Of a stretch of DNA of 64,000 bases, positions 33,664 to 41,952 are shown piece after piece. Each line of letters begins with the position of its first letter. Position 1 is the stretch's first letter. The notes beneath the pieces are model-generated. The model was not told where the DNA came from. It saw only the letters and a list, made by a program, of their open reading frames with translations, and ran no database searches. Source of the stretch: Nitrospirota bacterium (GTDB lineage Bacteria > Nitrospirota > Nitrospiria > Nitrospirales > Nitrospiraceae). Position numbers and translations under genes: made by a program. Where the stretch lies: positions 1 through 64,000 of the forward strand of contig JAGXAR010000015.1 of NCBI GenBank assembly GCA_018971525.1. The letters are read 5' to 3'.

Positions 33664-34429
33664 ACAGGCGTTTCGCGTTACCGGTCGTGATGCGTCCGAT
33701 GGTGTCGGCCGACATGCCTGGCGCATCGGCGTGAAGCTCCGCCAGCTTTTGCGCGACGAAGGATACATAGGCCGGTTCGTTTCGTCTGCCCCGGTGAGGG
33801 ATGGGTGTCAGGTAGGGGCAGTCGGTTTCGATCAGGAGGCGGTCCAACGGAGCGGTCTTCGCGATGTCTCGGAGCATCGTCGCGTTCTGAAACGTGAGAA
33901 TCCCGGAGAACGAGAGATAGAACCCTAGGCCCAGCGCATTCTTCGCCAGCCACGCATCCCCTGAGAAGCAGTGCAAGACCCCGCCGATATCTGACGCCCG
34001 CTCCTCTTCCAAAATCGTGATCGTATCCTCTTGGGCTTCACGCGTGTGAATGATCAGAGGGAGCCCTAGCTCGCGTGCGAGCTGGATCTGTTCGCGGAAT
34101 CGCTCTCGCTGCTCTTTGGGCGATGAGTGGTTGTAGTGGTAGTCGAGGCCGATTTCGCCGTAGGCAACGACCTTTTTGTTCTGCGCCAGACGACGGAACT
34201 CGTCATACCAGCCATCGAGAATATGCTTCACTTCATGTGGATGGACGCCGATGGAGGCATAGACGGACGGGTGTTGTTCTGCCAGTGCGACCGCCGCCTG
34301 GCTGGTGGCCAGATCGCAGCCGATGGTGACGAAGGCTTCGACGCCGGCTTCCTGTGCGCGGGCAATCATCGCCTCGCGATCCTGATTGTAACGGGTATCG
34401 TCCAGATGGGTATGTGTATCGAAGAGCAT
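33650..34429 (-). CDS. tatD: TatD family metal-dependent deoxyribonuclease
   Basis: A 259-residue TIM-barrel hydrolase. LFDTHTHLDD gives the HxH metal site, GEIGLDYHYN the bridging Glu, IIHTREAQED and VLHCFSG the later histidines and IETDCPYLTP the final Asp. The family removes 3'-terminal nucleotides from DNA or acts as D-amino-acyl-tRNA deacylase-like housekeeping hydrolase. It follows the DAHP synthase gene by 52 bases on the same strand. Standard length and all metal residues are present. Confidence 0.93.
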   Translation of the reverse strand: MLFDTHTHLDDTRYNQDREAMIARAQEAGVEAFVTIGCDLATSQAAVALAEQHPSVYASIGVHPHEVKHILDGWYDEFRRLAQNKKVVAYGEIGLDYHYNHSSPKEQRERFREQIQLARELGLPLIIHTREAQEDTITILEEERASDIGGVLHCFSGDAWLAKNALGLGFYLSFSGILTFQNATMLRDIAKTAPLDRLLIETDCPYLTPIPHRGRRNEPAYVSFVAQKLAELHADAPGMSADTIGRITTGNAKRLFKIA

Positions 34430-34481
34430 GCGGGGGGTCTCTTGGTAGGGGCTCGATCGCGCTGAAGACCGAGGTCCCCTC

Positions 34482-35540
34482 CTAGGCGGGCTTGGTCACG
34501 ATCATGTCGGCCAGTTCTGTGAGCAGCGCTTCGGTTTCTTCCCATCCGAGACAGCCATCGGTGATGGAGACGCCGTGGGCGAGGGCGATGCCTTGTTTCC
34601 AGGTCTGCTTGCCGGGGTTGAGATTGCTTTCGAGCATCAGCCCCATGATGGATTGGCGGCCGTCGCGGAATTGGCGGAGGACTTCGCGCGCGACCACACC
34701 CTGGCGCCGATAATCTTTGCTGGAGTTGTCATGTGAGCAGTCGATCATGATGGGGCGGGCGATGCCTTCGCCGGCCACAGCCGCTTCGGCTTTGGCCACA
34801 TGCTCGGGGTCGTAGTTGGCTTTTCCGCCACCGCCGCGCAGCACGATGTGGCGATCGGGGTTGCCCATGGTCTTGATGATCGACGTCTGTCCATCGACAT
34901 TGATGCCGACGAAATGATGGGGGGATCGCGCCGCGGTCATAGCGTTGACGGCGACTTGCAGGCTGCCTTCTGTTCCGTTCTTGAAGCCGACCGGCATCGA
35001 GACGCCGCTGGCCATTTCCCGATGCGTCTGGCTCTCTGTGGTGCGGGCTCCGATGGCCGTCCAGCTGATCAGGTCGGCGATATACTGCGGGCTGATAGGG
35101 TCGAGCAATTCGGTCGCGCAAGGCATGCCGGATTGGTTGATCCTCAGCAGTATGGTCCTGGCGAGTTCCATCCCGGTGGCGATGTCGCAGGTGCCGTCCA
35201 GGTGGGGATCGTTGATGAGCCCCTTCCAGCCGACCGTGGTCCGTGGTTTCTCGAAATAGGTTCGCATCACGAGCAGGAGCCGATCACGCAAGGCATCAGC
35301 AACCGGCTTCAGCTTAGCGGCGTATTCATAGGCGGCTTCAGGGTCATGAATGGAGCAGGGGCCGACGATGACGAGCAGGCGCTCGCGGTCTTGGCCATGC
35401 AGAATGCGACGAATAGAGTCTCTGGTTTCAACGACCAGCGCGGCGGCCTGGTCAGGAATTGGCAGCTTGGTCTTGATCGTCCGCGGAGAGGGCAGCGGTT
35501 TGATTTCAATGATGTGCTGGTTATCGAGTGGTCGCTGCAT
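34482..35540 (-). CDS. 3-deoxy-7-phosphoheptulonate (DAHP) synthase, type I
   Basis: A 352-residue AroF/AroG/AroH-type enzyme. LVIVGPCSIHDPEAA near 55-70 is the PEP-binding signature; YFEKPRTTVGWKGL, GARTTESQTHREMASG and the RGGGGKANYD loop follow, with metal ligands Cys in GPCS, His in DCSHDNSSKD, and C-terminal Glu and Asp. It performs the first committed step of aromatic amino acid synthesis. The isoform, and hence which amino acid inhibits it, cannot be assigned. A -10-like TATACT on the - strand (35576-35581) lies upstream. Confidence 0.94.
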   Translation of the reverse strand: MQRPLDNQHIIEIKPLPSPRTIKTKLPIPDQAAALVVETRDSIRRILHGQDRERLLVIVGPCSIHDPEAAYEYAAKLKPVADALRDRLLLVMRTYFEKPRTTVGWKGLINDPHLDGTCDIATGMELARTILLRINQSGMPCATELLDPISPQYIADLISWTAIGARTTESQTHREMASGVSMPVGFKNGTEGSLQVAVNAMTAARSPHHFVGINVDGQTSIIKTMGNPDRHIVLRGGGGKANYDPEHVAKAEAAVAGEGIARPIMIDCSHDNSSKDYRRQGVVAREVLRQFRDGRQSIMGLMLESNLNPGKQTWKQGIALAHGVSITDGCLGWEETEALLTELADMIVTKPA

Positions 35541-35575
35541 AGGCCCTGCCCTTTCACCTGGAAATCGCCTTCTTC

Positions 35576-35581
35576 AGTATA
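35576..35581 (-). promoter_or_regulatory. -10-like box upstream of DAHP synthase
   Basis: TATACT on the - strand, 36 bases before the start codon. The matching -35 region is poor, so this is tentative. Confidence 0.25.
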
Positions 35582-35759
35582 CCCTGAGAATGCGACTCAC
35601 GTCCGAAAGAGCGAGAAACATAGCCAATTTGGAGAGAAATGTCCACTAAAGCGGGAGGACAACGTAACAGAGGCCTTCCATGGCTCTCTCGTGCGTTGGG
35701 TTTGACAAGCCCTGAATGTCCATGTTACGTAGCGTCCCCTTACGAGGTTGCTTGATTAA

Positions 35760-35773
35760 TTCGATACATCGAA
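35760..35773 (+). promoter_or_regulatory. Perfect 14-bp palindrome, candidate operator of the metal island
   Basis: TTCGAT-AC-ATCGAA is an exact inverted repeat, 11 bases before the start at 35785. TTGACA occurs upstream at 35702-35707, with only a weak -10 match. The position suits repression by a dimeric regulator, for example of the Fur/Zur or MarR type, but the sequence does not match a Fur or Zur consensus I can recall. Confidence 0.4.
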
Positions 35774-35784
35774 CGATATCATCC

Positions 35785-36117
35785 ATGGACAGCACGATCG
35801 CCTGCCGGAGCGTTCTGCGGTCGCTGCAGTGCAGCGTCGCCGCCGGCCTCATTCTGCTGTTGCTCGCCATCGCTCCCTTTGCCGTTGCCCAAGACGTGCA
35901 CCATGAGCTGGCCGCGGCCGATACGGATGGGCATGAGCACTCGGATACGGACCTCTGTCAATGGGTTCAACACCATACGTCCGGCTCGCTTGATGTCGAT
36001 GTTTCCCATCTGAACGTCTGCGAACTTGTCCGCAATCAGGATCCCCCTGTCGAATCAGTTCTTCTTTCTGTCGATCGCTCGGTCATCGGTCCTTCCCGTG
36101 CACCTCCCTGCTCCTAA
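35785..36117 (+). CDS. Small His-rich secreted protein
   Basis: A 110-residue protein: signal peptide (SVAAGLILLLLAIAPFAVAQ|D, cut near 35) and a mature region with many potential metal ligands (DVHHELAAADTDGHEHSD, LCQWVQHHTSG, one further Cys in LNVCELV). I recognise no named family, although short His/Cys secreted proteins next to TonB-dependent receptors are common. The start at 35785 fits the signal peptide; ATGs at 35716 and 35722 would add an unlikely prefix and overlap the promoter. It probably binds or senses a divalent metal in the periplasm. The receptor gene follows 102 bases downstream. Confidence 0.6.
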   Translation: MDSTIACRSVLRSLQCSVAAGLILLLLAIAPFAVAQDVHHELAAADTDGHEHSDTDLCQWVQHHTSGSLDVDVSHLNVCELVRNQDPPVESVLLSVDRSVIGPSRAPPCS

Positions 36118-36219
36118 CCACCTGAACTGCCTGCAGTACGCCCTGCTCCGCCGGTGGACCTTGTCCTCGGATTGCAGGCGCCTGCATCATTCATGTCGTG
36201 AGGATATGCGGAGGAGCGG

Positions 36220-38646
36220 ATGTGGCGAACCCCTCGTATTGGTCTTCGAGTTGGACTCATAGGCAGTCTCGTTCTGTTCATCTCATGTGCTTCCGGTGTG
36301 CTCGATCGTACCTCAGCGGCGGACAATGAAACCCGCACGATCACCGGCCTGGTTCAGAGTCAGGATCTCCGCCGGGTCGATCAAGCCATCGTGCAGGTGC
36401 GCGATCAGGAAGGCAACGTTGTGACGCAGGGGGTCACGAACCAAGCCGGGGAATTCACCATAACGGTCCCGCAAGAGGGCACGTATTCCGTCAGTGCGGT
36501 TCAGGATACCTATAAGAGCGAATTCGTGGTGGTGAAGATCGGTACGGAGCGGGCTGCTCCGGTGGCTCTCACCCTTGCAGTGACGCAAGAGATTGCACTG
36601 GAGATTGTATCTCCCTTGCCGGCGATCCAATATAAAGCGTCAAGCGAGACGTATCAATTGAGCCGAAAGGACGTCGAAACCCTCCCTCTCGGCAACAATA
36701 ACACCGTCGCGCAGGTGTTACAGACGGTGCCGAGTGTTGTGTATGGGGCCTTGGGGGAAACCCACATCCGCCAGGACCACGCGAATCAACAGTTCCGGAT
36801 TGATGGAGTGCCGATTCCGGAAGGGGTGAGTTCGACCTTCACCGATGTGATTTCGCCCCGTATGTGGGAGCGTGCGGATATTATTCTCGGCGGCATGGAG
36901 GCCCAGTACGGCAACAAAACGGCCCTCGTGGTCGATATTACCAGCAAGAGCGGGACGCGCCCCCCGTTCGGCTCGATCCAATTGTTTGGCGGCTCGAACC
37001 AGACGGTGAATCCGTCATTCGAGTATGGCGGCACGGTCGGCGAGAAGTTCCGCTACTATGCACTCAACAGCTATACGTCGACCAATCGGGGTATCGAGCC
37101 GCCGACACTCGGGCATTCGGTCTTTCACGATCAGAGCGAACGCAATCAAACCTATCTGCGCGGTGACTACCAGCACGACAACCGCAACAGCCTGAGTTGG
37201 GTGTTTTTGAACGCGGTGGCGAAGTATCAGATTCCGACTATCCCGGGACTGGCCGTGAACCAAGATGTGCTGCCTCTCCTTCAGGGGCAAACCCCCGCCT
37301 TCTCGCCCGTGGCCTCGCAGGCGGTGAACCAGAACCAGACTGAGAATTCCCAGTACACGCATTTCGTCTGGCGCCATGACGTCGACGCCACCAACTTGTT
37401 CCAGCTCGCCGGCTACCTGCGAAATTCCTATGCGAACTTTACCACCGACCCGTTCAACACGCTGGCCTATGTGCCTGAACAGCAGACGGCGAACCAGATA
37501 CGGAAGGCCTACTCACTCGGGACGCGACTCGATTACACATGGATCCCCGACAAGCAACATCTCGTAAAGACGGGGTTTCAGTTCCAGTACACGAATGCGC
37601 AGAATCAATTCCAGGTATTTGACTTCGCACTAGACCCAGTGACGGGCCTCCCAGTAGGACCGGTGTTGAGTCAGGCCGCTGCCAATACCAACGTGCAGAA
37701 GCGCGAGGAGTTCTGGGTCCAAGATCAATGGAGCCTGAACAACGACTGGACCCTCAACCTGGGTGTGCGGTATGACGAGATTCAAGGCTTCTACGATGAG
37801 GGGCAGATTAGTCCGCGCCTCGGCGTCACGTACAAGTTGAATCAGGCAAACGTCTTTCATGCCAATTATAGCCGGCTGTTCACGCCGCCGAATGTCGAGC
37901 AGATCGCGTTTACCAAGGTGAATCTCCAGGGCACAACAGCCCAACCCAACGACCCGACCGGATTCAACCCCAGGGCGGAGCGCTCCAACTATTTCGAAGT
38001 GGGCAGTTACCACGCGTTGACCAACTGGGCCACGCTGGAACTGGCAGCCTATTACAAACGGAGTCACTTCCAGTCCGATGCCGGCCAGTTTGGCACGACC
38101 CCGATGCTGAATTTTTTTGCCTTTCAGTGGGGCTATCAAATGGGCATCGACGGCGCCCTCAAAATGCAAATCACCGACGACTTCAGTGCGCGCGGCAGCG
38201 TGGCGTGGGGCCGGTGTAAGGCCAACGGGTTGCAGTCGGGGCAATACCTGTTGGAGACGAAGGAGATTACGGACATCAATACTGTGGGCGGCGTGTTCTG
38301 CGACCACTCGCAGACGATGACTAGTTCAGCGGTGGCGGCCTATCGGTTCCGTGAGCGGACGACCATTTCGGGCGAGATGCTGTATGGTTCAGGCCTGCGG
38401 ACCGCGGCGAGCGAGGATGCGTTCACAAACTCCTCGCACTTCCAGTCATGGACCACGTACAATGCCTCAATTACGCACGTATTCACTCTGCCTTGGGATC
38501 AGCAAAAGTTGCTGGTGGGCTTCGATGCCATCAATTTGCTCGACCAGAAGTACTTCTACAACACGGGCGGAGGCAGTATCGGGCTCGGGGTGGCCCATGC
38601 GGGGATGCCCCGTTCATTCTTTTTCCGCGCTCAGTGGTTCTTCTAG
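36220..38646 (+). CDS. TonB-dependent outer-membrane receptor with N-terminal carboxypeptidase-regulatory-like domain
   Basis: An 808-residue receptor. A signal sequence (about 1-34) ends close to a Cys in LFISCASG, not a good lipobox. An Ig-like carboxypeptidase-regulatory domain at 40-115 precedes a plug near 130-250 (LPLGNNNTVAQVLQTVPSVVYG) and a beta-barrel ending in a C-terminal aromatic (RAQWFF). It imports a scarce ligand across the outer membrane using TonB energy. Flanking His-rich, COG0523 and CDF genes favour a metal or metal chelate over vitamin B12. SD GGAGGAG precedes ATG 36220. There is no TonB/ExbBD cluster nearby. Confidence 0.9.
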   Translation: MWRTPRIGLRVGLIGSLVLFISCASGVLDRTSAADNETRTITGLVQSQDLRRVDQAIVQVRDQEGNVVTQGVTNQAGEFTITVPQEGTYSVSAVQDTYKSEFVVVKIGTERAAPVALTLAVTQEIALEIVSPLPAIQYKASSETYQLSRKDVETLPLGNNNTVAQVLQTVPSVVYGALGETHIRQDHANQQFRIDGVPIPEGVSSTFTDVISPRMWERADIILGGMEAQYGNKTALVVDITSKSGTRPPFGSIQLFGGSNQTVNPSFEYGGTVGEKFRYYALNSYTSTNRGIEPPTLGHSVFHDQSERNQTYLRGDYQHDNRNSLSWVFLNAVAKYQIPTIPGLAVNQDVLPLLQGQTPAFSPVASQAVNQNQTENSQYTHFVWRHDVDATNLFQLAGYLRNSYANFTTDPFNTLAYVPEQQTANQIRKAYSLGTRLDYTWIPDKQHLVKTGFQFQYTNAQNQFQVFDFALDPVTGLPVGPVLSQAAANTNVQKREEFWVQDQWSLNNDWTLNLGVRYDEIQGFYDEGQISPRLGVTYKLNQANVFHANYSRLFTPPNVEQIAFTKVNLQGTTAQPNDPTGFNPRAERSNYFEVGSYHALTNWATLELAAYYKRSHFQSDAGQFGTTPMLNFFAFQWGYQMGIDGALKMQITDDFSARGSVAWGRCKANGLQSGQYLLETKEITDINTVGGVFCDHSQTMTSSAVAAYRFRERTTISGEMLYGSGLRTAASEDAFTNSSHFQSWTTYNASITHVFTLPWDQQKLLVGFDAINLLDQKYFYNTGGGSIGLGVAHAGMPRSFFFRAQWFF

Positions 38647-38741
38647 TGGCCGTGAACGGCAGCGGTCAGCTTGTAAGCGAACTCTCCATACTGATCGCTG
38701 ACGGCTGATCCTGTAGAGGACAAAGTATAGGGTGGATAAAA

Positions 38742-39179
38742 ATGAATGTTCTTCATAGGCTAATGTGCTTCGTTGCGCTCATGATATGGCTTTGCCCAGC
38801 CTGGGCCAGCGCGGTGGAGGGGGATCGCACGACGCATCAGTCGGATCACGACGAGGACGTCTTGGAGCTTCCTGAAGTTCATGTTCACGGGTTACCGCTC
38901 AACAAGGATCAGCAGCTTGGGCCTGTTCCAAAATCCACCCCTTGGCCGACGATTCCTCCTGCGTTGGACGGGAAGGTGATCGATGATTGGATGAAAGCCC
39001 GCATGCTTGTCACCAAAGAAGCCAGAGTGACGGTGGTAGTGCTCGAACCGGCCTCGCATCGGGAACTCACCATCGCCGGTATGGCTGCGTTGAACAAATG
39101 GACTTTCGATCCCCAGTTGAAAGGCGATGAGCCGGTCGATGGGGAACTCACCGTGCGCATCCATTTTCGTAGTAGGTGA
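38742..39179 (+). CDS. Secreted TonB-C-like domain protein, His-rich N-terminus
   Basis: A 145-residue protein: signal peptide (LMCFVALMIWLCPAWASA|VE), a His/Asp-rich segment (THQSDHDEDVLELPEVHVHG) and from about 85 a TonB C-terminal-like fold (ARVTVVVLEPASHRELTIAGMAALNKWTFDPQ), resembling the KW-F-P signature of TonB. Unlike TonB it has no membrane anchor or Pro-rich spacer. It may be a periplasmic adaptor or competitor for the receptor's TonB box, or simply share the fold. It is 95 bases after the receptor. Confidence 0.65.
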   Translation: MNVLHRLMCFVALMIWLCPAWASAVEGDRTTHQSDHDEDVLELPEVHVHGLPLNKDQQLGPVPKSTPWPTIPPALDGKVIDDWMKARMLVTKEARVTVVVLEPASHRELTIAGMAALNKWTFDPQLKGDEPVDGELTVRIHFRSR

Positions 39180-39300
39180 CGGATAAGGCAAAGGGTGAGA
39201 GGCAAGTGGCTTTGGGCAACGAGCGGAGCGAGCAGGATCCCATGGCTCCCTGCCTGTTGCCGATTCCCGGTCTGTGAATGATGGCGCATTGGGTGCATGC

Positions 39301-39855
39301 ATGAGTTGGGATGAGTCTCTCTTTCGTGCCGTCAACGGTCTCGCCGGGCAGTCGTCCTGGATAGACCAATTGGCGCTCAATCTTTCCAAATCAAGTTTGT
39401 TGTGGGTTCCGGGCATCGTGCTCGCCGGCTATTGGTTGTGGCTGTCCCGGCGGGAGGCCCTTCTGGGGGCACCGGTTCTGGCTGCGATGATTGGGATTGC
39501 AGATTTTCTTGGTGCGCGCCTGAAGGATCTGATCGCGCGGCCTCGTCCTTGTATGTCGCTCATGGATATCCAGCAGGTGGAAGCCGCTTGCGGAAAAGTG
39601 TTTAGCTTCCCCTCAAACCACGCGATCAACACCGCGGTCGCCGCGGCGTTCTTGCAGGTCCTCTATCCTCGTTCAGGCTGGGTGAGTTGGCCACTGGTCG
39701 GACTGATCGGTCTGGCGCGGGTATATATCGGGGCCCACTATGTCACGGACGTGCTGGGAGGTTGGGTGATCGGCGGATTGCTCGGAGCCGGTGCCGCCTG
39801 GTTGCTCCTGCGCTACTTTCATGTTCGCTCGTCAGCGATAAGCCCTGCTGCCTAG
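39301..39855 (+). CDS. PAP2-family membrane phosphatase
   Basis: A 184-residue membrane protein with five or six helices and the three phosphatase motifs: KDLIARPRP (KxxxxxxRP), FPSNHAINT (PSxH form) and RVYIGAHYVTDVLGG (SRxxxxxHxxxD-like, with Arg and His retained). It may recycle undecaprenyl diphosphate or remove phosphate from lipid A. ATG 39301 is preferred; GTG 39274 is possible. It ends 4 bases into the region convergent with the COG0523 gene. Its place in the metal island may be incidental. Confidence 0.85.
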   Translation: MSWDESLFRAVNGLAGQSSWIDQLALNLSKSSLLWVPGIVLAGYWLWLSRREALLGAPVLAAMIGIADFLGARLKDLIARPRPCMSLMDIQQVEAACGKVFSFPSNHAINTAVAAAFLQVLYPRSGWVSWPLVGLIGLARVYIGAHYVTDVLGGWVIGGLLGAGAAWLLLRYFHVRSSAISPAA

Positions 39856-40826
39856 CCCCCTCTCCTCTCGTAGCCTTCAAGACAGCGTAAGAGTTCTGCC
39901 TGGCAGCGCTCCTGGTCGTAGCCTCGTCCGATCAACACGATCGCGTGGCTCGGTTCGTCGAGCAACGTGACGGGCATAATGGTTGCGTTGCTTGGGGGGG
40001 CATATTGAAATTCTTGAAGTTCTGGTCCTTTGGCAAATCTGAAGAAGCCCTTCGCCCGTTCAAGTTCAGGAGGCAGGCTTTTCATCCAGCGCAGGAATCG
40101 TTCACCGTTCAGTGGACCGGGTAGCCGAACCGTCGTGGCGATTGGATGATAAGAGGCCCGGTTGCTCGTCGCGGGTGATCGAGGCACTCCGAATTCCACG
40201 TTCACCGTTGGCGCTGGCGAAACGCGGGCGATCGGTTGGAGTAGCGAGGAGGGATCGACCCTGGCATGGCTGGTTTCCCAGACCCGAGCGTAGGGATTCT
40301 GGTTGATGATCGAACTCTTGAATCCCTCCCAATGCCCCGGAACATAAAGGTCTCGCTTATTGAGAATGAGTTCATCGGCGCAGCGAATCGCCTGCCTGGT
40401 GACGAATCCCCCCATACTCTCCCGATCTGGGGGGACCGGATGCAGCAGGGCGATGACTTTTTCTAAGCGCGTGAGCCGCGCGGTGTAGAGATCGGTGACG
40501 CTGTCGATGACTTCGGCCGGATCGGCCATGCCGGAGCACTCAAGGATGATCACATCCGACTCATAGTCCCTCACCAGTTGGGCGATCCCCCAGGACAGGT
40601 CCTCCTTCGTGTCGCAGCAGACGCAGCCGCCGGCGAGGTTCATCACCTGTTCGGCGATGGTGCCGGCGCGCGGGCCGTCGATGCTCACTTCCCCGGCTTC
40701 GTTCATCAACACGCCGGCCCGTTTGCCCTGGCTCTTCCAATGTTCAAGCAGCCGCATCAGGAGCGTGGTTTTTCCAGCCCCGAGGGAGCCACAGAGGACA
40801 TAAAAGGGGATCGGGGTCGTGGTCAT
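39852..40826 (-). CDS. COG0523 (CobW/ZNG1-type) metal-handling GTPase
   Basis: A 324-residue G3E GTPase. Walker A is GSLGAGKTT at 13-21, the metal-binding GCVCC is at about 67-71, a VIILECSGMADP block is the switch/Walker B region, and LNKRD is the base-recognition motif. The C-terminal CobW_C domain (GPLNGERFLRWMKSLP) follows. These GTPases deliver zinc or cobalt to client enzymes, often under metal limitation. It overlaps the end of the PAP2 gene by four bases. Next to a CDF exporter and receptor, it supports a zinc- or cobalt-homeostasis island. Confidence 0.9.
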   Translation of the reverse strand: MTTTPIPFYVLCGSLGAGKTTLLMRLLEHWKSQGKRAGVLMNEAGEVSIDGPRAGTIAEQVMNLAGGCVCCDTKEDLSWGIAQLVRDYESDVIILECSGMADPAEVIDSVTDLYTARLTRLEKVIALLHPVPPDRESMGGFVTRQAIRCADELILNKRDLYVPGHWEGFKSSIINQNPYARVWETSHARVDPSSLLQPIARVSPAPTVNVEFGVPRSPATSNRASYHPIATTVRLPGPLNGERFLRWMKSLPPELERAKGFFRFAKGPELQEFQYAPPSNATIMPVTLLDEPSHAIVLIGRGYDQERCQAELLRCLEGYERRGG

Positions 40827-40883
40827 TGGCTCACGTGCGAGGTATGGAAAGTACGAGCAAGCTTCTGCGCGAGACTGGATAGA

Positions 40884-41828
40884 TCAGTGGTGCACATGCA
40901 AGAGCCCATCATCGCGGTGCTGCTTTGTCAACGTGGTCAGATCGCAGTGGATCTCGTCCGGGTGGCAACAGTCGGTTCCCATCTGGATCGTCATGTGCTT
41001 GATGCCGAAATCTGTGCTTACCCGGTCGCGGATGGCATGCAGCAGGTCATTGGTCATGGCCGAATCATCTCCATCGACGAGTACGTGACAGGTCATCATA
41101 ATCAACCGTGGTTCGACCGCCCAGATATGGAGGTCGTGGACGTTTTTGACGCCGGGAATGGCCTCGATCGTGGCTGCCACGTGTGAGGCGCTGATCTTCG
41201 GCGGGGTCGATTCCAGCAAAACCTCCAGTGATTCCTTAAACAGAGGCCATGCCCCTTTTGCAATGGCCACGACGACCAGCAAGCTGATCAGTGGATCGAG
41301 AACGGTCCATCCGGTAAATAATATGGCTCCCCCGCTGACCACGACGCCTAATGACACCCATGCGTCACCCAGCATGTGCCAAAATGCGCTTCGGATATTG
41401 AGGTCATCCTTGGCACCGTGCTGCAAGAGGAGCGCGATGCTCAGATTGGCTGCGAAACTCAGGGCGGCGATCGCCATGACCCAGCCGCCGTCCACCGGCG
41501 TGGGTTCCAGCAGCCGTTTGAATCCAACGAGTGTGATGCCGAGGGCCGTGAGTAACAGGATGAACGAATTCAAGAAGGCTGCAATGATGCCGGCCCGGTG
41601 ATACCCAAATGTTCTGGCTTCGGTGGCAGGCCTCGACGTGAGCAGATGGGCATAGAGGGCAAGAAAGAGCGAGCCTTGGTCGACGAGGTTGTGGCCCGCA
41701 TCGCTCATGAGCCCGATGCTATTGAGGATCCATCCGCCGATGAACTCAGCGACGATGATCGCCGCGTTCAGTGCCAGGGAAAGAGATAGGCGGGAGCGGA
41801 GATGTTCGTACGAGGCGAAGGTAGACAT
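40884..41828 (-). CDS. Cation diffusion facilitator (CzcD/ZitB-like)
   Basis: A 314-residue CDF. Six transmembrane helices lie in 1-205, with metal sites SDAGHNLVD (Asp43, His46, Asp50) in helix 2 and HMLGDAWVSLG in helix 5. The C-terminal cytoplasmic ferredoxin-like domain (LHIWAVEPRLIMMTCHVLVD) ends in a His-rich tail (DCCHPDEIH...HVHH). It exports Zn, Co or similar divalent cations in exchange for protons. It is 57 bases upstream of the COG0523 gene on the same strand, so the two are likely co-transcribed. Confidence 0.93.
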   Translation of the reverse strand: MSTFASYEHLRSRLSLSLALNAAIIVAEFIGGWILNSIGLMSDAGHNLVDQGSLFLALYAHLLTSRPATEARTFGYHRAGIIAAFLNSFILLLTALGITLVGFKRLLEPTPVDGGWVMAIAALSFAANLSIALLLQHGAKDDLNIRSAFWHMLGDAWVSLGVVVSGGAILFTGWTVLDPLISLLVVVAIAKGAWPLFKESLEVLLESTPPKISASHVAATIEAIPGVKNVHDLHIWAVEPRLIMMTCHVLVDGDDSAMTNDLLHAIRDRVSTDFGIKHMTIQMGTDCCHPDEIHCDLTTLTKQHRDDGLLHVHH

Positions 41829-41952
41829 TTCTACTAGTTTCGCACGACCCTCGCCTCACAGCAAGCCTAGAGAGGAGATGGATCGCGACGAGCACGCCGA
41901 TGGCCGTCATCAGCATAGCCCCTGGGACTGAGGGCTGAATGCTGAGAGCCTG

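Noticed and set aside
34800-35705. 301-codon open frame on the + strand opposite DAHP synthase
   Set aside because: Antisense to a fully conserved enzyme; the translated sequence shows no family motif or SD.
36220-36330. TonB-dependent receptor as a lipoprotein
   Set aside because: FISC near the signal end resembles a lipobox, but Phe at -3 is not allowed in the usual pattern and receptors of this type are not lipidated.
41829-41952. Regulatory element between the CDF gene and the exported methyltransferase gene
   Set aside because: 124 bases with no hairpin or promoter match that I could support.
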